Shown here: positions 36,168 through 45,576 of the stretch, piece by piece
How the letters are laid out: every line of letters begins with the position of its first letter
Position numbering within the stretch: the first letter of the stretch is position 1
Assembly: GCA_025936205.1 (NCBI GenBank)
Contig: JAICTU010000004.1
Span: 1 to 47,776 of the forward strand
Source: Polyangiaceae bacterium
GTDB lineage: Bacteria > Myxococcota > Polyangia > Polyangiales > Polyangiaceae
Reading direction: 5' to 3'
Length of the DNA stretch: 47,776 nt
Program-made: the position numbers and the translations under genes
The notes under the pieces: model-generated
Databases searched by the model: none
Told to the model about the DNA's origin: nothing
What the model saw: the letters and a program-made list of their open reading frames with translations, nothing else

Positions 36168-37619
36168 ATGACCTCGAGCGCCTCCCTATCCAAAGTGGCC
36201 GATCCCCAGCGGGGCGGGCCGAGCAGTGAACGGCTCTCGGTGCTGGATCGCGTGCTCAGCGTGGTCGCCGACGTGCGGCCCGGTGAAGGGCTGACCGCGC
36301 TCGGGCTCGCCACCGCGCTGTTCCTGCTGTTGATGGCCTACTACATCATCAAGCCGGTGCGCGAGGCGCTGATCCTGCAGCACCCCGCTGGGGCGGAATA
36401 CAAGAGCTGGATGGGGGCGGGCATCGCGCTCTTATTGCTGGCGGTCGTGCCGGCGTATTCGAAGCTCGCCGACCGCTTGCCGCGCAACCGTCTGGTCTCG
36501 GGCGTGACGCTGTTCTTCGCGTCTCATCTGCTGTTCTTCTACTGGGCCAGCACCACGCCGGGGATCCGTTCTTCGCTCTGGTTGGGGCTAGGATTTTTCC
36601 TGTGGGTTGGCGTGTTCAACATGCTGCTCGTGGCGCAGCTCTGGGCCTTCGCCAACGACGTCTACAGCCAGGAGCAGGGCCAGCGCCTGTTCGCGATCGT
36701 GGGCGTGGGGGCTTCGATCGGCGCCATCGCCGGCGGTGCGGTCAAGAACGCGCTCGGTAGCGTGTTCGACACCTTCCAGATGCTGCTGGTGAGCGCTCTG
36801 GCCCTGGGTGGAGTGGCGCTGATCGTGCAACTCGTCCACCGGCGGGAGCTTGCAGCAGCCGCCCGCCGCCCCGCCCGGCGTGCAGCCGAGACTGTCCAGG
36901 CTGCGCTCCAGGGCGGCGGCGCCTTCAGCATGCTGCGGCAGCACCGTTATCTCGGCTTGATCGCGGCCTTCTCGCTGGTCTTCACGCTGGTGAACACCAA
37001 CGGGGAGTACCTGCTGGGCAAACTGATCAAGGCAGACGCGAGCGAGCAGATCGCGGCCGGTGTGCTGGCTCCCGAGCAGATCGCGGACTTCATCGCCGGC
37101 AAGTACAATCAATTCTTCGAGTGGATGAACGGTATCGGGCTGGTGTTGCAGCTGCTCGTGGTCTCGCGCCTGATCAAGCGCGTCGGGTCGGCGCCGTCGT
37201 TCTTCATCCTGCCGTTGATCTCGCTGAGCAGCGCGCTTGCCGTCGCCTTTGCGCCCGTGCTGGGCGTGATCTTCGTGGGCAAGCTGCTGGAGAACTCGAC
37301 CGACTACACCCTGAACAACACCCTGCGGCAGATGCTCTGGCTGCCCACCACGCGCGAGATGAAGTACAAGGCCAAGCAAGCCGTGGACACCTTCTTCGTG
37401 CGCATGGGAGACGTGGCGTCCGGCGCCTGGGTGGCCCTGGCCATCTCCGGGCTCGGCCTCGGTGTGCGGGGCTTTGCGCTCGGCAATGTCGTCCTGGTCG
37501 GCATCTGGCTGTGGTTGGCGCTGGCGATCGTGCGCGCGCAGAGCCGGGTCTCTTTCGGAGAGGCTGGAGCTGGCACGAACCCGATCGAGGCGCCTGCCGA
37601 AGGGACTGCAACCACATGA
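36168..37619 (+). CDS. NTT-type nucleotide transporter (ATP/ADP translocase family)
   Basis: A 483-residue polytopic inner-membrane protein of the bacterial Npt/NTT family, related to the ATP/ADP translocases of Rickettsia and Chlamydia. About 12 hydrophobic helices can be drawn. Family-type sequences include AYYIIKPVREALIL in helix 1, WVGVFNMLLVAQLWAFANDVY, the GRLFAIVGVGASIGAIAGG-like segment, and the C-terminal LLENSTDYTLNNTLRQMLWLPTTREMKYKAKQ. In free-living bacteria the substrate is not established. The ATG is preceded by TAGATT at 36146-36151. The stop overlaps the next start as ATGA, so the GH-like gene is translationally coupled to it. Confidence 0.87.
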   Translation: MTSSASLSKVADPQRGGPSSERLSVLDRVLSVVADVRPGEGLTALGLATALFLLLMAYYIIKPVREALILQHPAGAEYKSWMGAGIALLLLAVVPAYSKLADRLPRNRLVSGVTLFFASHLLFFYWASTTPGIRSSLWLGLGFFLWVGVFNMLLVAQLWAFANDVYSQEQGQRLFAIVGVGASIGAIAGGAVKNALGSVFDTFQMLLVSALALGGVALIVQLVHRRELAAAARRPARRAAETVQAALQGGGAFSMLRQHRYLGLIAAFSLVFTLVNTNGEYLLGKLIKADASEQIAAGVLAPEQIADFIAGKYNQFFEWMNGIGLVLQLLVVSRLIKRVGSAPSFFILPLISLSSALAVAFAPVLGVIFVGKLLENSTDYTLNNTLRQMLWLPTTREMKYKAKQAVDTFFVRMGDVASGAWVALAISGLGLGVRGFALGNVVLVGIWLWLALAIVRAQSRVSFGEAGAGTNPIEAPAEGTATT

Positions 37620-39418
37620 AGGCGACGTCCTCCCGACGACCAGCGCGCCTGGTCTTGCTGGCAGCGCTCGGGGTGTTGATCCTGGGCGGCGCCTGGCGCT
37701 TGCGCCGCTGGTACAAGAACCGCCCGCTGCCCGTGCCGCTCGCGGCGGACTTTCGGCTCGGCTACAACCTGGACTTTCCCGGCGACTGGACCAACCTGCC
37801 GCCCTTCATCGATCAGTTCAAGAACGCGCGGTCGCTGTACGGCGCATGTCCCGAGGCGGACGCCGAGTGCGACCAGACCGCTCACCTGGATCTTGACGAG
37901 CACGGTTGGGTGCGCAGCTTGCGCTACCGCGACGACCCGGAGCGGGCCTACGCCTTCGTCGAGGTGATCTTCAACACCAGCAAGCAGCGCTCGGACATCG
38001 GCAAGCCCTTCATCGTCAGCTGGGAGGGCGAGGGCGAGGTCGAGGTGTACGGAGCGCCCGACGCCACGCGCGACGGGCAGGCGCGCCGCATCAGCTTTCA
38101 TCTCCCGAAAGACACAGCCATCCTGCGGCTGCGCAAGATCGATCCGGGGCGCAGCGGAGACTACCTGCGCAACGTGCGCATCTTTCGCGCCGACCAGGAG
38201 CAAGAGCTCGCCGCGGGCAAGCTCTTCAATCCCGAGTTGCTCAAGTATCTGGCTCCGTTCAAGAGCCTGCGCTTCATGGACTGGATGCAGTCGAACGCGC
38301 CGGGGCGTTGCAACGGCGGCGATCATGACGGAGAGGCCTGCTACGCGGTCAGCAACGAGAGCTGCGAGGGCGGCCGCTGCGTGATGCCGGGCAAGTGGCA
38401 AGAGCGCCCGACGGCAGACCAGGCCATCTTGTTCAGTTCCGGGCAGTTCCTGGACAACCACGATCCCGGGTGGGGGCCCAAGGTCGGAGGGTATCCGGTG
38501 GAAGTCATGGTGGAGCTCGCCAATCAGGCGCACGCTTCGCCGCATTTCAACATCCCCGCGGACTACGACGACGCGTACGTGCAGAAGTTCGCCGAGTACG
38601 TGCGAGACCACCTCGCGCCGGAGCTCCCGGTCGCGGTCGAGTACTCCAACGAGGTCTGGAACTGGTCGTTCCCCCAAGCGAACTACGCCAAGGAGCGAGC
38701 CGCGCAGCTCTGGCCCGGCGAGGGTACAGGCTGGGTGCAATACGCCGCGCTGCGCACTCACAACCTGTGCCGCATCTTCCATGGAGTTTTCACCGGCCAA
38801 GAGCAGCGGCTGCGCTGCCTGATCTCACCGCAGACCGGCTGGCGTGGGCTGGCGGACGACGTGCTGGATTGCCCGGCCTGGATTCAGGCGCACCCCGAGG
38901 ACGAGTCCTGCACGAAGTACGTCGATGCCATCAACATCACCGGCTATTTTTCTGGCTGCCTGCAAGACCATCCGGAGGTCATCAGCCGCTGGCTCGCCGA
39001 GGGCCAAGACGCGGCACTGAGCAAGGGATTCACGCAGCTCGAGCACGGCGGGCTGATCCCGGAGTGTGACGGCGAGAAGATCGACAATCTCGACTACACC
39101 ATCGACAACTACCGCTACTTCGCGCAGCTCGCAGTGCGGCGCGGGCTGCAGCTCGAGGTGTATGAAGGGGGTACGCACTTCGAGTACCCCGGCGACGATG
39201 CCCAGGTGAAACAGTTCCTGGTCGACCTGACGCGCGACTCGCGCATGCACGACCTCTATCTGCGCAACTTCGACAGCTTCCGTCGCGCGGGCGGGCGCAC
39301 CTTCAACGTCTGGGGCTGGGTGGCGCCCAACGACCCCTGGGCGAACGCGCCGAGCCTCGTCGATCTCGACCACCCCAAGTATCGCGCCATTCGCGAGTTC
39401 TCAGCAGCGCCTCACTGA
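37616..39418 (+). CDS. membrane-anchored glycoside hydrolase-like protein
   Basis: A 600-residue protein whose N terminus is a short basic segment and one hydrophobic helix (LVLLAALGVLILGGAW), an uncleaved anchor or signal. The remainder has a beta-rich domain to about residue 200, then a barrel-like domain with an acidic motif VAVEYSNEVWNWSF. The latter recalls the acid/base Asn-Glu of clan GH-A enzymes and is seen in proteins labelled cellulose-binding in related genomes. A later EVYEGG could supply the second Glu. Several Cys suggest export. Catalysis is inference; no CAZy family is assigned. It converges on the gene at 39412 with a 7-base overlap. Confidence 0.7.
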   Translation: MKATSSRRPARLVLLAALGVLILGGAWRLRRWYKNRPLPVPLAADFRLGYNLDFPGDWTNLPPFIDQFKNARSLYGACPEADAECDQTAHLDLDEHGWVRSLRYRDDPERAYAFVEVIFNTSKQRSDIGKPFIVSWEGEGEVEVYGAPDATRDGQARRISFHLPKDTAILRLRKIDPGRSGDYLRNVRIFRADQEQELAAGKLFNPELLKYLAPFKSLRFMDWMQSNAPGRCNGGDHDGEACYAVSNESCEGGRCVMPGKWQERPTADQAILFSSGQFLDNHDPGWGPKVGGYPVEVMVELANQAHASPHFNIPADYDDAYVQKFAEYVRDHLAPELPVAVEYSNEVWNWSFPQANYAKERAAQLWPGEGTGWVQYAALRTHNLCRIFHGVFTGQEQRLRCLISPQTGWRGLADDVLDCPAWIQAHPEDESCTKYVDAINITGYFSGCLQDHPEVISRWLAEGQDAALSKGFTQLEHGGLIPECDGEKIDNLDYTIDNYRYFAQLAVRRGLQLEVYEGGTHFEYPGDDAQVKQFLVDLTRDSRMHDLYLRNFDSFRRAGGRTFNVWGWVAPNDPWANAPSLVDLDHPKYRAIREFSAAPH

Positions 39419-40119
39419 TTCGCCTGGCGGCGCCGGCGCAGCCAGATCAGCCCGAGCCCGATGGCGGCGATCGGAACAGCGAAGGCGGGCCAGCCGAGGC
39501 CCGGATCGGGCGCAGGAGCCTTCACCTTCTGCTGGGCGCGCAGACTGCGCGTTTCGGTGTAGCTCGGAGGCTCCGAGTCCAAGTCTTCTTCTGTGTGCGG
39601 AGCGGGTACCGTCGCAGTGACCGCGATGGCCGCGGTCGCCGCGATGGGCTGCCGGGGAGGCTCCGGAGCAGGGACCGCCGCATGACGATTGCTGAGCACG
39701 GTCACGCCGTGCTCATCGAACGAGAGCAGCCGCCGCTTGTAGCCTTCGACCGTCGGCGACTCTTCGCTCGGCGCTTCCGCCATCTGCGGCGCCAGGTTGG
39801 CCGGAGCCGGATGCGGCCGCTCCGCGAGGGCGGGGTGCCTGCGGTTCCTCTCGCGCAGCCAGCCCTGCAAGTTCTCGGGCAGGCGCTGCTGGGGCGTCAG
39901 AGTCTTCGGGAACCCGCTGTTCGCCGTGGGCTCTGCTTCCGCGTTGGGGTCCGTGGCCGTGGTGGTGTGCGCTTCGTTGTCCGGCGCCGGCCCGGCGTCG
40001 GAGCTCTGAGCGCGCGCAGGACCACCCGCCGCCGAGACGCCGAGCGGAACCGCGAGGCCGAGCAGCAGAGCGAGCAGACCTCCTCTATTGCTCAGCGTGT
40101 TGCTGGTCGTGAACCTCAT
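39412..40119 (-). CDS. cell-surface protein with C-terminal anchor
   Basis: A 235-residue protein of unknown function. It has a signal peptide (GGLLALLLGLAVPLGVSAAGGPARAQ) and a long Pro/Ala/Thr/Glu-rich middle with one possible ordered stretch (GYKRRLLSFDEHGVTVLS). It ends with a hydrophobic helix (WPAFAVPIAAIGLGLIWL) followed by RRRRQANQ. The end resembles protein-sorting tails such as MYXO-CTERM, but lacks the Cys expected before the helix. Its stop overlaps the convergent GH-like gene. Confidence 0.7.
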   Translation of the reverse strand: MRFTTSNTLSNRGGLLALLLGLAVPLGVSAAGGPARAQSSDAGPAPDNEAHTTTATDPNAEAEPTANSGFPKTLTPQQRLPENLQGWLRERNRRHPALAERPHPAPANLAPQMAEAPSEESPTVEGYKRRLLSFDEHGVTVLSNRHAAVPAPEPPRQPIAATAAIAVTATVPAPHTEEDLDSEPPSYTETRSLRAQQKVKAPAPDPGLGWPAFAVPIAAIGLGLIWLRRRRQANQ

Positions 40120-40214
40120 GCGGTCATACCGAGCGCTCCGGGTGTCCGGGTGATCCGGGACCCCAAGCGACAGGCTTACGCCAGACTGCGCGATTGTCCA
40201 GCCGGCGCTCCGAG

Positions 40215-42062
40215 CTAGTGTCGAATTGCCAGCGCCGGCGGGGCAGCGGGGGCGGTGCCATTTTCTGCGGCCTGCCCTTTTTCGTCAGCGAATGTGGCGA
40301 TCCACGCCAGCGGAGCGTTCCAGTTGATGGCAACTTCATTGACCGACCAGGCATCGACGTTGTCGATGTAGCAGCGCTGGGGCGGGCAGCCTTTCAAGCG
40401 GTTGGACGTCGGATCCTGCAGTCGCGAATTGGGGCCGCCGGCGAGCACGCCCGGCGGCGGATGAGGAAACGAGCTGCGCTTCTGGTGGGCCCAGAAGCGG
40501 TGATGTGGGTTCTCCAGGGCATGTTCCCCGAAGCCGCTCACATAGGAGAAGCTGAGCGGGTTGCGCCCGAGCAGATAGGCGAGCCCCTCCAGCGCGCCAT
40601 CCAGATATTTCTGTGCGTGCGTGAAGTCGCTCGCGAGTGCGAGCACCAGCGCGTTGTTCGCGACCAGCGAGTTCGAGCCCCACGGGTAGTGACCGTTGCT
40701 GCCGCGCGCGATGGGCACGCGGTAGCCCAGCGCGTCGATCAGCTTCAGGTATTCGTCCGCGGCCCGCACGATCTGGGATCGCAGCTCCGTGACCTCCGCC
40801 TCGGGCAGCGCGCTCGGTACGACCGCGAGTGAAATGGCCCCCAGCGCGGCTGTCGCTTGCCAGGTCATCGAGGTGTGGTGCTTGACGTGTTCGTGCCCAG
40901 TCTCGGTAGGAAAGTGGCGATGGTGCGGGGACTGTTCGATGAACTCGAGCAAGTCGGGAGTGCCGAAGGCCAGGTACAGCTCGCACGCGGCCCAGTAGAA
41001 CTCGTCGCTCACGTCGCCGTCGTCATAGGGCCCGCCGCCCTGGCTGTCGTAGCTGGGCGCGTAGACCGCCGGGAACTTCTGGGCAGCGTTCCAGGCGCGG
41101 ATCGCACCCAACCGGCAGCGCTCCGCGAACTCAGCATCCAGCTCCTTCCAGAGCCGGAAGCACTGCGCAGCGGTCGCCGCCAGGTTCAAGGTCGCCGCCG
41201 TGCTCGGCGCATGCAGGTAGCGCTCCTTCCATGACTCTGGTGGCACTCGACCGAGCGTGGTCCAGGAGCTGTCGTGGAGCTTGTGGTGCACCATGCCCGA
41301 GTTTTCACGCCCGGGGGGCACCTGCATCGCCAGCAGGAATTCCAGCTCCCAGCGCGCCTCGTCCAGCAGATCGGGGACGCCGTTGTCGTGTTCGGGGAGC
41401 TGTAGCGAGCCGTCGCCGAGTGCAGCGAGGTTGCCGTGCAGGTACTTGGTGCGTTCGTACAGGTCGAGCAGGGTCCAAACCGAGATGCCGCCGTTCACCA
41501 CGTACTTGCCGTGATCCCCCGCGTCGTACCAGCCACCGAGCGCGTTCAGCCGGTAACCGCAATCGTTGACACAGCCCACGTCCGCGTCGCTCAGGTGACC
41601 GGGGCCATGCGTCCACTGCCACTCTCCTGCCCACGGGATCTCGATCGGCGTGCCGCTGCGGGTCTGATAAAAGTAATTGAACGCAGCGGTCTTCAGCGGC
41701 TGATACACGCGCGGGTCGATCGAGAAGTGGTAGCTCTCGTCGCCGTCCACGAGCAGCCGGTAGCCCTTGCCGAGCTTCGTCAGACTGGAGAAGTCCGCCC
41801 ACTGCACCACGTCGCCCGAGTCTGAATCGGGCCCCCTGGGCTGTGTCATGCCCTTCGCCACCACGCCGCCGCTCGCGTCGACCACCTGCCACACGAGCGG
41901 CGAAGTGTCGCTGCTCTCGATGATCGCGATCTTGCTCGCCTGCGGCAGGTAGCCGACCTGATTCAGGCGCACGTCGGAGCTGTGCAAAAAGCTGCAGCCG
42001 AAACTACCAGCGCAGCCGGCTGCAGCCATCCAGCGCAGCCCGGCACGAAGCGGGAATCGCAC
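40215..42062 (-). CDS. GH9 cellulase lipoprotein
   Basis: A 615-residue endoglucanase or exoglucanase of glycoside hydrolase family 9, acting by inversion on cellulose. A signal ending at Cys23 (SFGC) suggests a surface lipoprotein. The N-terminal Ig-like CelD_N domain (VRLNQVGYLPQASKIAII) precedes an (alpha/alpha)6 barrel. The catalytic base region is GGWYDAGDHGKYV (Asp180, Asp183), the conserved His loop is ENPHHRFWAH, and the general acid Glu576 is in SVNEVAINWNA. All signature residues are intact. With the GH10 and GH-like proteins it points to plant-cell-wall degradation. Confidence 0.93.
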   Translation of the reverse strand: MRFPLRAGLRWMAAAGCAGSFGCSFLHSSDVRLNQVGYLPQASKIAIIESSDTSPLVWQVVDASGGVVAKGMTQPRGPDSDSGDVVQWADFSSLTKLGKGYRLLVDGDESYHFSIDPRVYQPLKTAAFNYFYQTRSGTPIEIPWAGEWQWTHGPGHLSDADVGCVNDCGYRLNALGGWYDAGDHGKYVVNGGISVWTLLDLYERTKYLHGNLAALGDGSLQLPEHDNGVPDLLDEARWELEFLLAMQVPPGRENSGMVHHKLHDSSWTTLGRVPPESWKERYLHAPSTAATLNLAATAAQCFRLWKELDAEFAERCRLGAIRAWNAAQKFPAVYAPSYDSQGGGPYDDGDVSDEFYWAACELYLAFGTPDLLEFIEQSPHHRHFPTETGHEHVKHHTSMTWQATAALGAISLAVVPSALPEAEVTELRSQIVRAADEYLKLIDALGYRVPIARGSNGHYPWGSNSLVANNALVLALASDFTHAQKYLDGALEGLAYLLGRNPLSFSYVSGFGEHALENPHHRFWAHQKRSSFPHPPPGVLAGGPNSRLQDPTSNRLKGCPPQRCYIDNVDAWSVNEVAINWNAPLAWIATFADEKGQAAENGTAPAAPPALAIRH

Positions 42063-42207
42063 GGCTCTGTCTTAGCAAACCGATCGCCCGCGCTCGCTGC
42101 ACAAAGAGGGCTCGGAACTACGGTCGCAAACCAAAGCGCACCAGAATGGGCCAGCCCTGAGAATTTTCAGGTCGGAACGCAAGCGGGGTTGGGGCCCCGC
42201 GCGCAGG

Positions 42208-42283
42208 CGCCCGCGCTGCGCGGGCGGAGGCGGGGAAGTCCCTCGCAGCGCAGCTGCGAGGACCGGGGTCTGCTCCAGACCCC
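42208..42283 (-). terminator. cluster of three perfect hairpins
   Basis: Three stems in 76 bases: CGCCCGCG / CGCGGGCG (42208-42226, 3-base loop), CCTCGCAG / CTGCGAGG (42241-42261, 5-base loop), and GGGGTCTG / CAGACCCC (42265-42283, 3-base loop). They follow the end of the PilZ gene in its direction of transcription. The rest of the 231-base gap (42063-42293) up to the GH9 start holds no gene. Confidence 0.6.
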
Positions 42284-42293
42284 CCAAAGAAAA

Positions 42294-42665
42294 CTAGTTC
42301 GAGCGGTCGTGGACGTACGCGATGGTGCGGACCGCGTGCACCAGGCGCTCGCGATCGTCGGGCGTGATGTCCACGAACAGGATCCCCATGCCGGGGTTCC
42401 TGTTATCGAGTACGCGCACCGGGTTGATCCACTGCACGGCGCCCTTGAGCGCAAACGCGTCTTCGCTGCCGGGCGGAGAGAAGCGCAGCGTCACCAGTGT
42501 ACCGACTTCCAGCGGTTCGCGCGTCTGCACGAAGATTCCGAGCGCGGAGACGTTGCGGATGGAGGCGTACAGAAACGTGTCCTCCGTCTCGCAATCGACG
42601 TCCCACGAGACGTCGATGCGTTCGGACTCCCTGCGGTTCGACGCGCCGGCTTCTCCGGAGTCCAT
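42294..42665 (-). CDS. PilZ-domain protein
   Basis: A 123-residue protein made of one PilZ domain of the kind expanded in Myxococcus (TIGR02266-like). The cyclic-di-GMP motif RxxxR is Arg12-Arg16 in NRRESERIDV, and NxSxxG is NVSALGI (Asn38, Ser40, Gly43). The C-terminal half contains GAVQWINPVR and GMGILFVDI, typical for the subgroup. The ATG at 42665 begins close to the domain; the frame can be read upstream to 42854 but that part is not domain-like. No output domain is attached, so it is likely a stand-alone receptor. Confidence 0.87.
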   Translation of the reverse strand: MDSGEAGASNRRESERIDVSWDVDCETEDTFLYASIRNVSALGIFVQTREPLEVGTLVTLRFSPPGSEDAFALKGAVQWINPVRVLDNRNPGMGILFVDITPDDRERLVHAVRTIAYVHDRSN

Positions 42666-42875
42666 CAACCTGTCGTAACGTCGTTTTGTCCAGCTGTCAC
42701 GCCTCGAATTCCGGGCGGGCCAAACTGATGGTTCGTTCCGACGCGCGTCGTGCCGGATCGTGGCGAGCGCTTGCCTACATCGACCCCGGAGGGGGCATCG
42801 GGTCGGCCCGTCCACTGCGGGGACATTCCGCACCTCGTCCACAGCGGGAGACACCCCCGCGCAGCCCGAGGTGCG

Positions 42876-45443
42876 TCAATCGACGACGAGGCTGCCCGCG
42901 ATGATGCGATCTTCGGTGTGCTTGCCGCTGCGCACCGAGAGCCGGCGATCGCCGATGAACAGCCCGAAGTACACTTGATACGTGGCGCCCGCGAAATGCG
43001 GCTCCAGCTGGAAGCGATACACGTCCGTGACGAAGTCTCCGGTCAGCCAGTACTTGAACGGGTACTTGCCCTCGAGCGTGTCGTGGTCGCCGTTGAAGCG
43101 GCGGCCTTTGCCGTCGATGTGAATGAAGGTCTTCCAGTTGCTGCTGATCGGTTGGAGCACCTGCCAGTAGATGCGAAAATCGTAGGGCTGCCCCGTGCTG
43201 ACACGGGTCACACGCTGACCGTCCGGCAGCGTCAGAGCCCAGCCGATGCAGCGTAGCTGCCCGCTCAGATCCACATCCAGCGGCCGCTCCGGCTGCGGGG
43301 ACTCGTGCGAGATCCAGGCATCGATCGGATTGTCGTTGTGCTCGCCCGGTGCGAGCAGGTTGGAGGCGAGCAGCACCTCGCTGGAGGCCGCGTCGAGGAT
43401 GGGCAGGTTTTGCGCTGGCTGAGAGCGCTGGCGATAGAGAGAGTTGAGCTGCGCCAGGTCTTTCGAGCCCAGCAGCAGCCAGCGGCGCTGCTCCTTGGAG
43501 TCCAGCAACCAGTCAAAGGCGAGACGAGGCGAGCTGGGCGTCTCCACCGGCGCGCCCGCGTAATAGGGAGCCACCTTGGAAGCTTGTCCGAGCACCGCGA
43601 GCGGCTCGCCGGCGTGGCTGCGCTGCCGGAACGACTCGAAGACGTCGCGCGGCGAGAGCTGGGCGGCCAGGGCCGGGTAGTAGCCCAGACTCAGCGCCAG
43701 GCCGAAGCCCGCCAGGCCGAGCACGCCGAGCTGAGCGCGGGGCAGCGGCAGCCGCTCGACGGCTTTCGCGAAGAGCGCGAACAGCTCGCGCAGCAGGCTC
43801 GCGGCGAGCGGCGCCGCGACGAAGCAGGGTACGATCAGAAATGCGTAGCCGAGCGGCCGCGACCACACGCCCAGGCGATCGAGCAACGAGATCTGCACAC
43901 CCCGCGCGTCGAGGAAGCGCAGCACGGGCACCACGCCCAGGAGCAGCGTGACGCCACCGAGTACGCGCGCCAGGTTCCCGTGCCAGCGCGCGCCCAGCTC
44001 GCGCAGCCAGCGCGAGTAGTCGTCGAGCGCCTCTGCCAGCCGCGGCTGCGCGCCGCGCGGCAGGTCGGCCAGGGCCACCCCGAGCAGCGCCAGACAGGGA
44101 AGGGCCCCCCATTTGATCCAGTGCTTGGCGCTGGCAGCAAAGCTCTCCGGGAAGTTCGCGTCCGGCAGCGCGAACGGCAACAGCGACTCTTCCGGATAGG
44201 TGCGCAGATCCCAGGTGAACACAATCAATAGCGCGGCGGCGCCGAGCGCGACGAGGCGCGTCCGGCTCACGCCCAGCTCGATGCGGCGAAAGGCCAAGCC
44301 GATCAACGCGGCCAGCGCGAACGTGCCCACGAAGGGCAGCGCGCCGATGTACGGCGAGCTGACGCCGTGCACGGCGAGCGCAACCGCAAAAACGCCCACC
44401 AGACACACGCCGAGTGCGCTCTCGGGCCGCGCTTCATCCTCGGGTCCGAGCGCGATGGCCAGCGCGAAAGGGGCAAAGGCGCTCCAGGGAAAGAGCCCGA
44501 ACCCGAGCTGGTGCAACACCTGATCGTGAGTGGGCAGCTTGCTGGGCGCGCGTGCCGCTGCGCCCAGCAACTCCAGATAAGTATCGGGATCGCCCGAGAG
44601 CAGCGCCCACAGCCCCGCGCCCAGCGCCAGCGCGCCCAGCCCGAGCGCGACCCAGCCCAGCGCCTCGGCGAAGCTGTCGCGGCTGCGCCGCCCGCTCGAG
44701 CGCCAGGTGAGCCAGCCCAGGCCGACCCCGAGCGAGGGGCAGGCCACCCCGAGCAACAGCCCCCGGCTGACAAACCCGGCAGCGAGGGCGGCCAGAGCCA
44801 GGAAGCACCAGCCGAAGCGCGCGCGCGGGCGCGTGAGGCCAGGTTGGAAGAGCGCGAGCAGGAGTGCACACGATGCGACCGCCACCGCGCTGAGCGGCAC
44901 GATGTCACCGAGCAGCGTGCGCGCTTGCAGGAAGTAGAGGGGCATGCTGGCCAGCGCTACACTCGCGTAAGCGGCCGCCCAGCGATCGATCAGCCGCGAT
45001 ACGAGCACGAACGTCGCCGCGATGCCGAGCAACCCCCAGAGCGCGAGCGGCAGCCGCCCTGCCCAGTCACGCAGGCCGAAGATCTGAAAGCCGAGCGCGA
45101 CCGAGCTGAAGGGCAGCTGGCCTCGCCCCAGCTCCGTGAGCGTGGGCACCGCGTTGTTGGCGCCCGGCAGCACGAGCCGTTCTGCGCCGTGCAACGCTAC
45201 CGCGATGCGCCGTGAAAACTCGGCCGTGTCCAGCTCGTACGGCGCCCAGAGCCCACTCCAGGCGAGCGGCAAGAGCAGGCTGCACAGCGCGACGAGCGCC
45301 GCGGCCAGGTGCGGCGCCCAGAACAGCTGGATAGAGCGCAGCGGGGCGCGGCGGATCGGTTCCGCCCGGTCCTTTGGTTCGCTGGGGGCGTCGGCAGGCG
45401 CGCTGACCTCGAAGGGTGCGGACTGGGTCTCCGATTCGTTCAC
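42876..45443 (-). CDS. GT-C family glycosyltransferase (PMT/ArnT-like)
   Basis: An 855-residue integral membrane protein with roughly 12 hydrophobic helices in the first two thirds, after a 40-residue Pro/Glu/Ala-rich cytoplasmic start. The first extracytoplasmic loop has the acidic motif ELDTAEF (Glu70, Asp72, Glu75), as in the lipid-linked sugar transferases of the GT39/ArnT group. The C-terminal part (about 640-855) is a periplasmic domain with NDNPIDAWISHE and FKYWLTGDFVTD. It probably moves a sugar from a polyprenyl phosphate to a lipid or protein acceptor; the acceptor is unknown. It starts at GTG. Confidence 0.85.
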   Translation of the reverse strand: MNESETQSAPFEVSAPADAPSEPKDRAEPIRRAPLRSIQLFWAPHLAAALVALCSLLLPLAWSGLWAPYELDTAEFSRRIAVALHGAERLVLPGANNAVPTLTELGRGQLPFSSVALGFQIFGLRDWAGRLPLALWGLLGIAATFVLVSRLIDRWAAAYASVALASMPLYFLQARTLLGDIVPLSAVAVASCALLLALFQPGLTRPRARFGWCFLALAALAAGFVSRGLLLGVACPSLGVGLGWLTWRSSGRRSRDSFAEALGWVALGLGALALGAGLWALLSGDPDTYLELLGAAARAPSKLPTHDQVLHQLGFGLFPWSAFAPFALAIALGPEDEARPESALGVCLVGVFAVALAVHGVSSPYIGALPFVGTFALAALIGLAFRRIELGVSRTRLVALGAAALLIVFTWDLRTYPEESLLPFALPDANFPESFAASAKHWIKWGALPCLALLGVALADLPRGAQPRLAEALDDYSRWLRELGARWHGNLARVLGGVTLLLGVVPVLRFLDARGVQISLLDRLGVWSRPLGYAFLIVPCFVAAPLAASLLRELFALFAKAVERLPLPRAQLGVLGLAGFGLALSLGYYPALAAQLSPRDVFESFRQRSHAGEPLAVLGQASKVAPYYAGAPVETPSSPRLAFDWLLDSKEQRRWLLLGSKDLAQLNSLYRQRSQPAQNLPILDAASSEVLLASNLLAPGEHNDNPIDAWISHESPQPERPLDVDLSGQLRCIGWALTLPDGQRVTRVSTGQPYDFRIYWQVLQPISSNWKTFIHIDGKGRRFNGDHDTLEGKYPFKYWLTGDFVTDVYRFQLEPHFAGATYQVYFGLFIGDRRLSVRSGKHTEDRIIAGSLVVD

Positions 45444-45576
45444 GGGATAGGTACAGCATAGTCCAGCGAGGAAACAAACCGGGACGCGCAGCGCGCGGCG
45501 AGCATTTTGGCCACCCTCGCCGGGCTATTTTGCCGGGCGGCGCGCGGGCAGGGCTGCTACATCCGCCTCCATTCAC

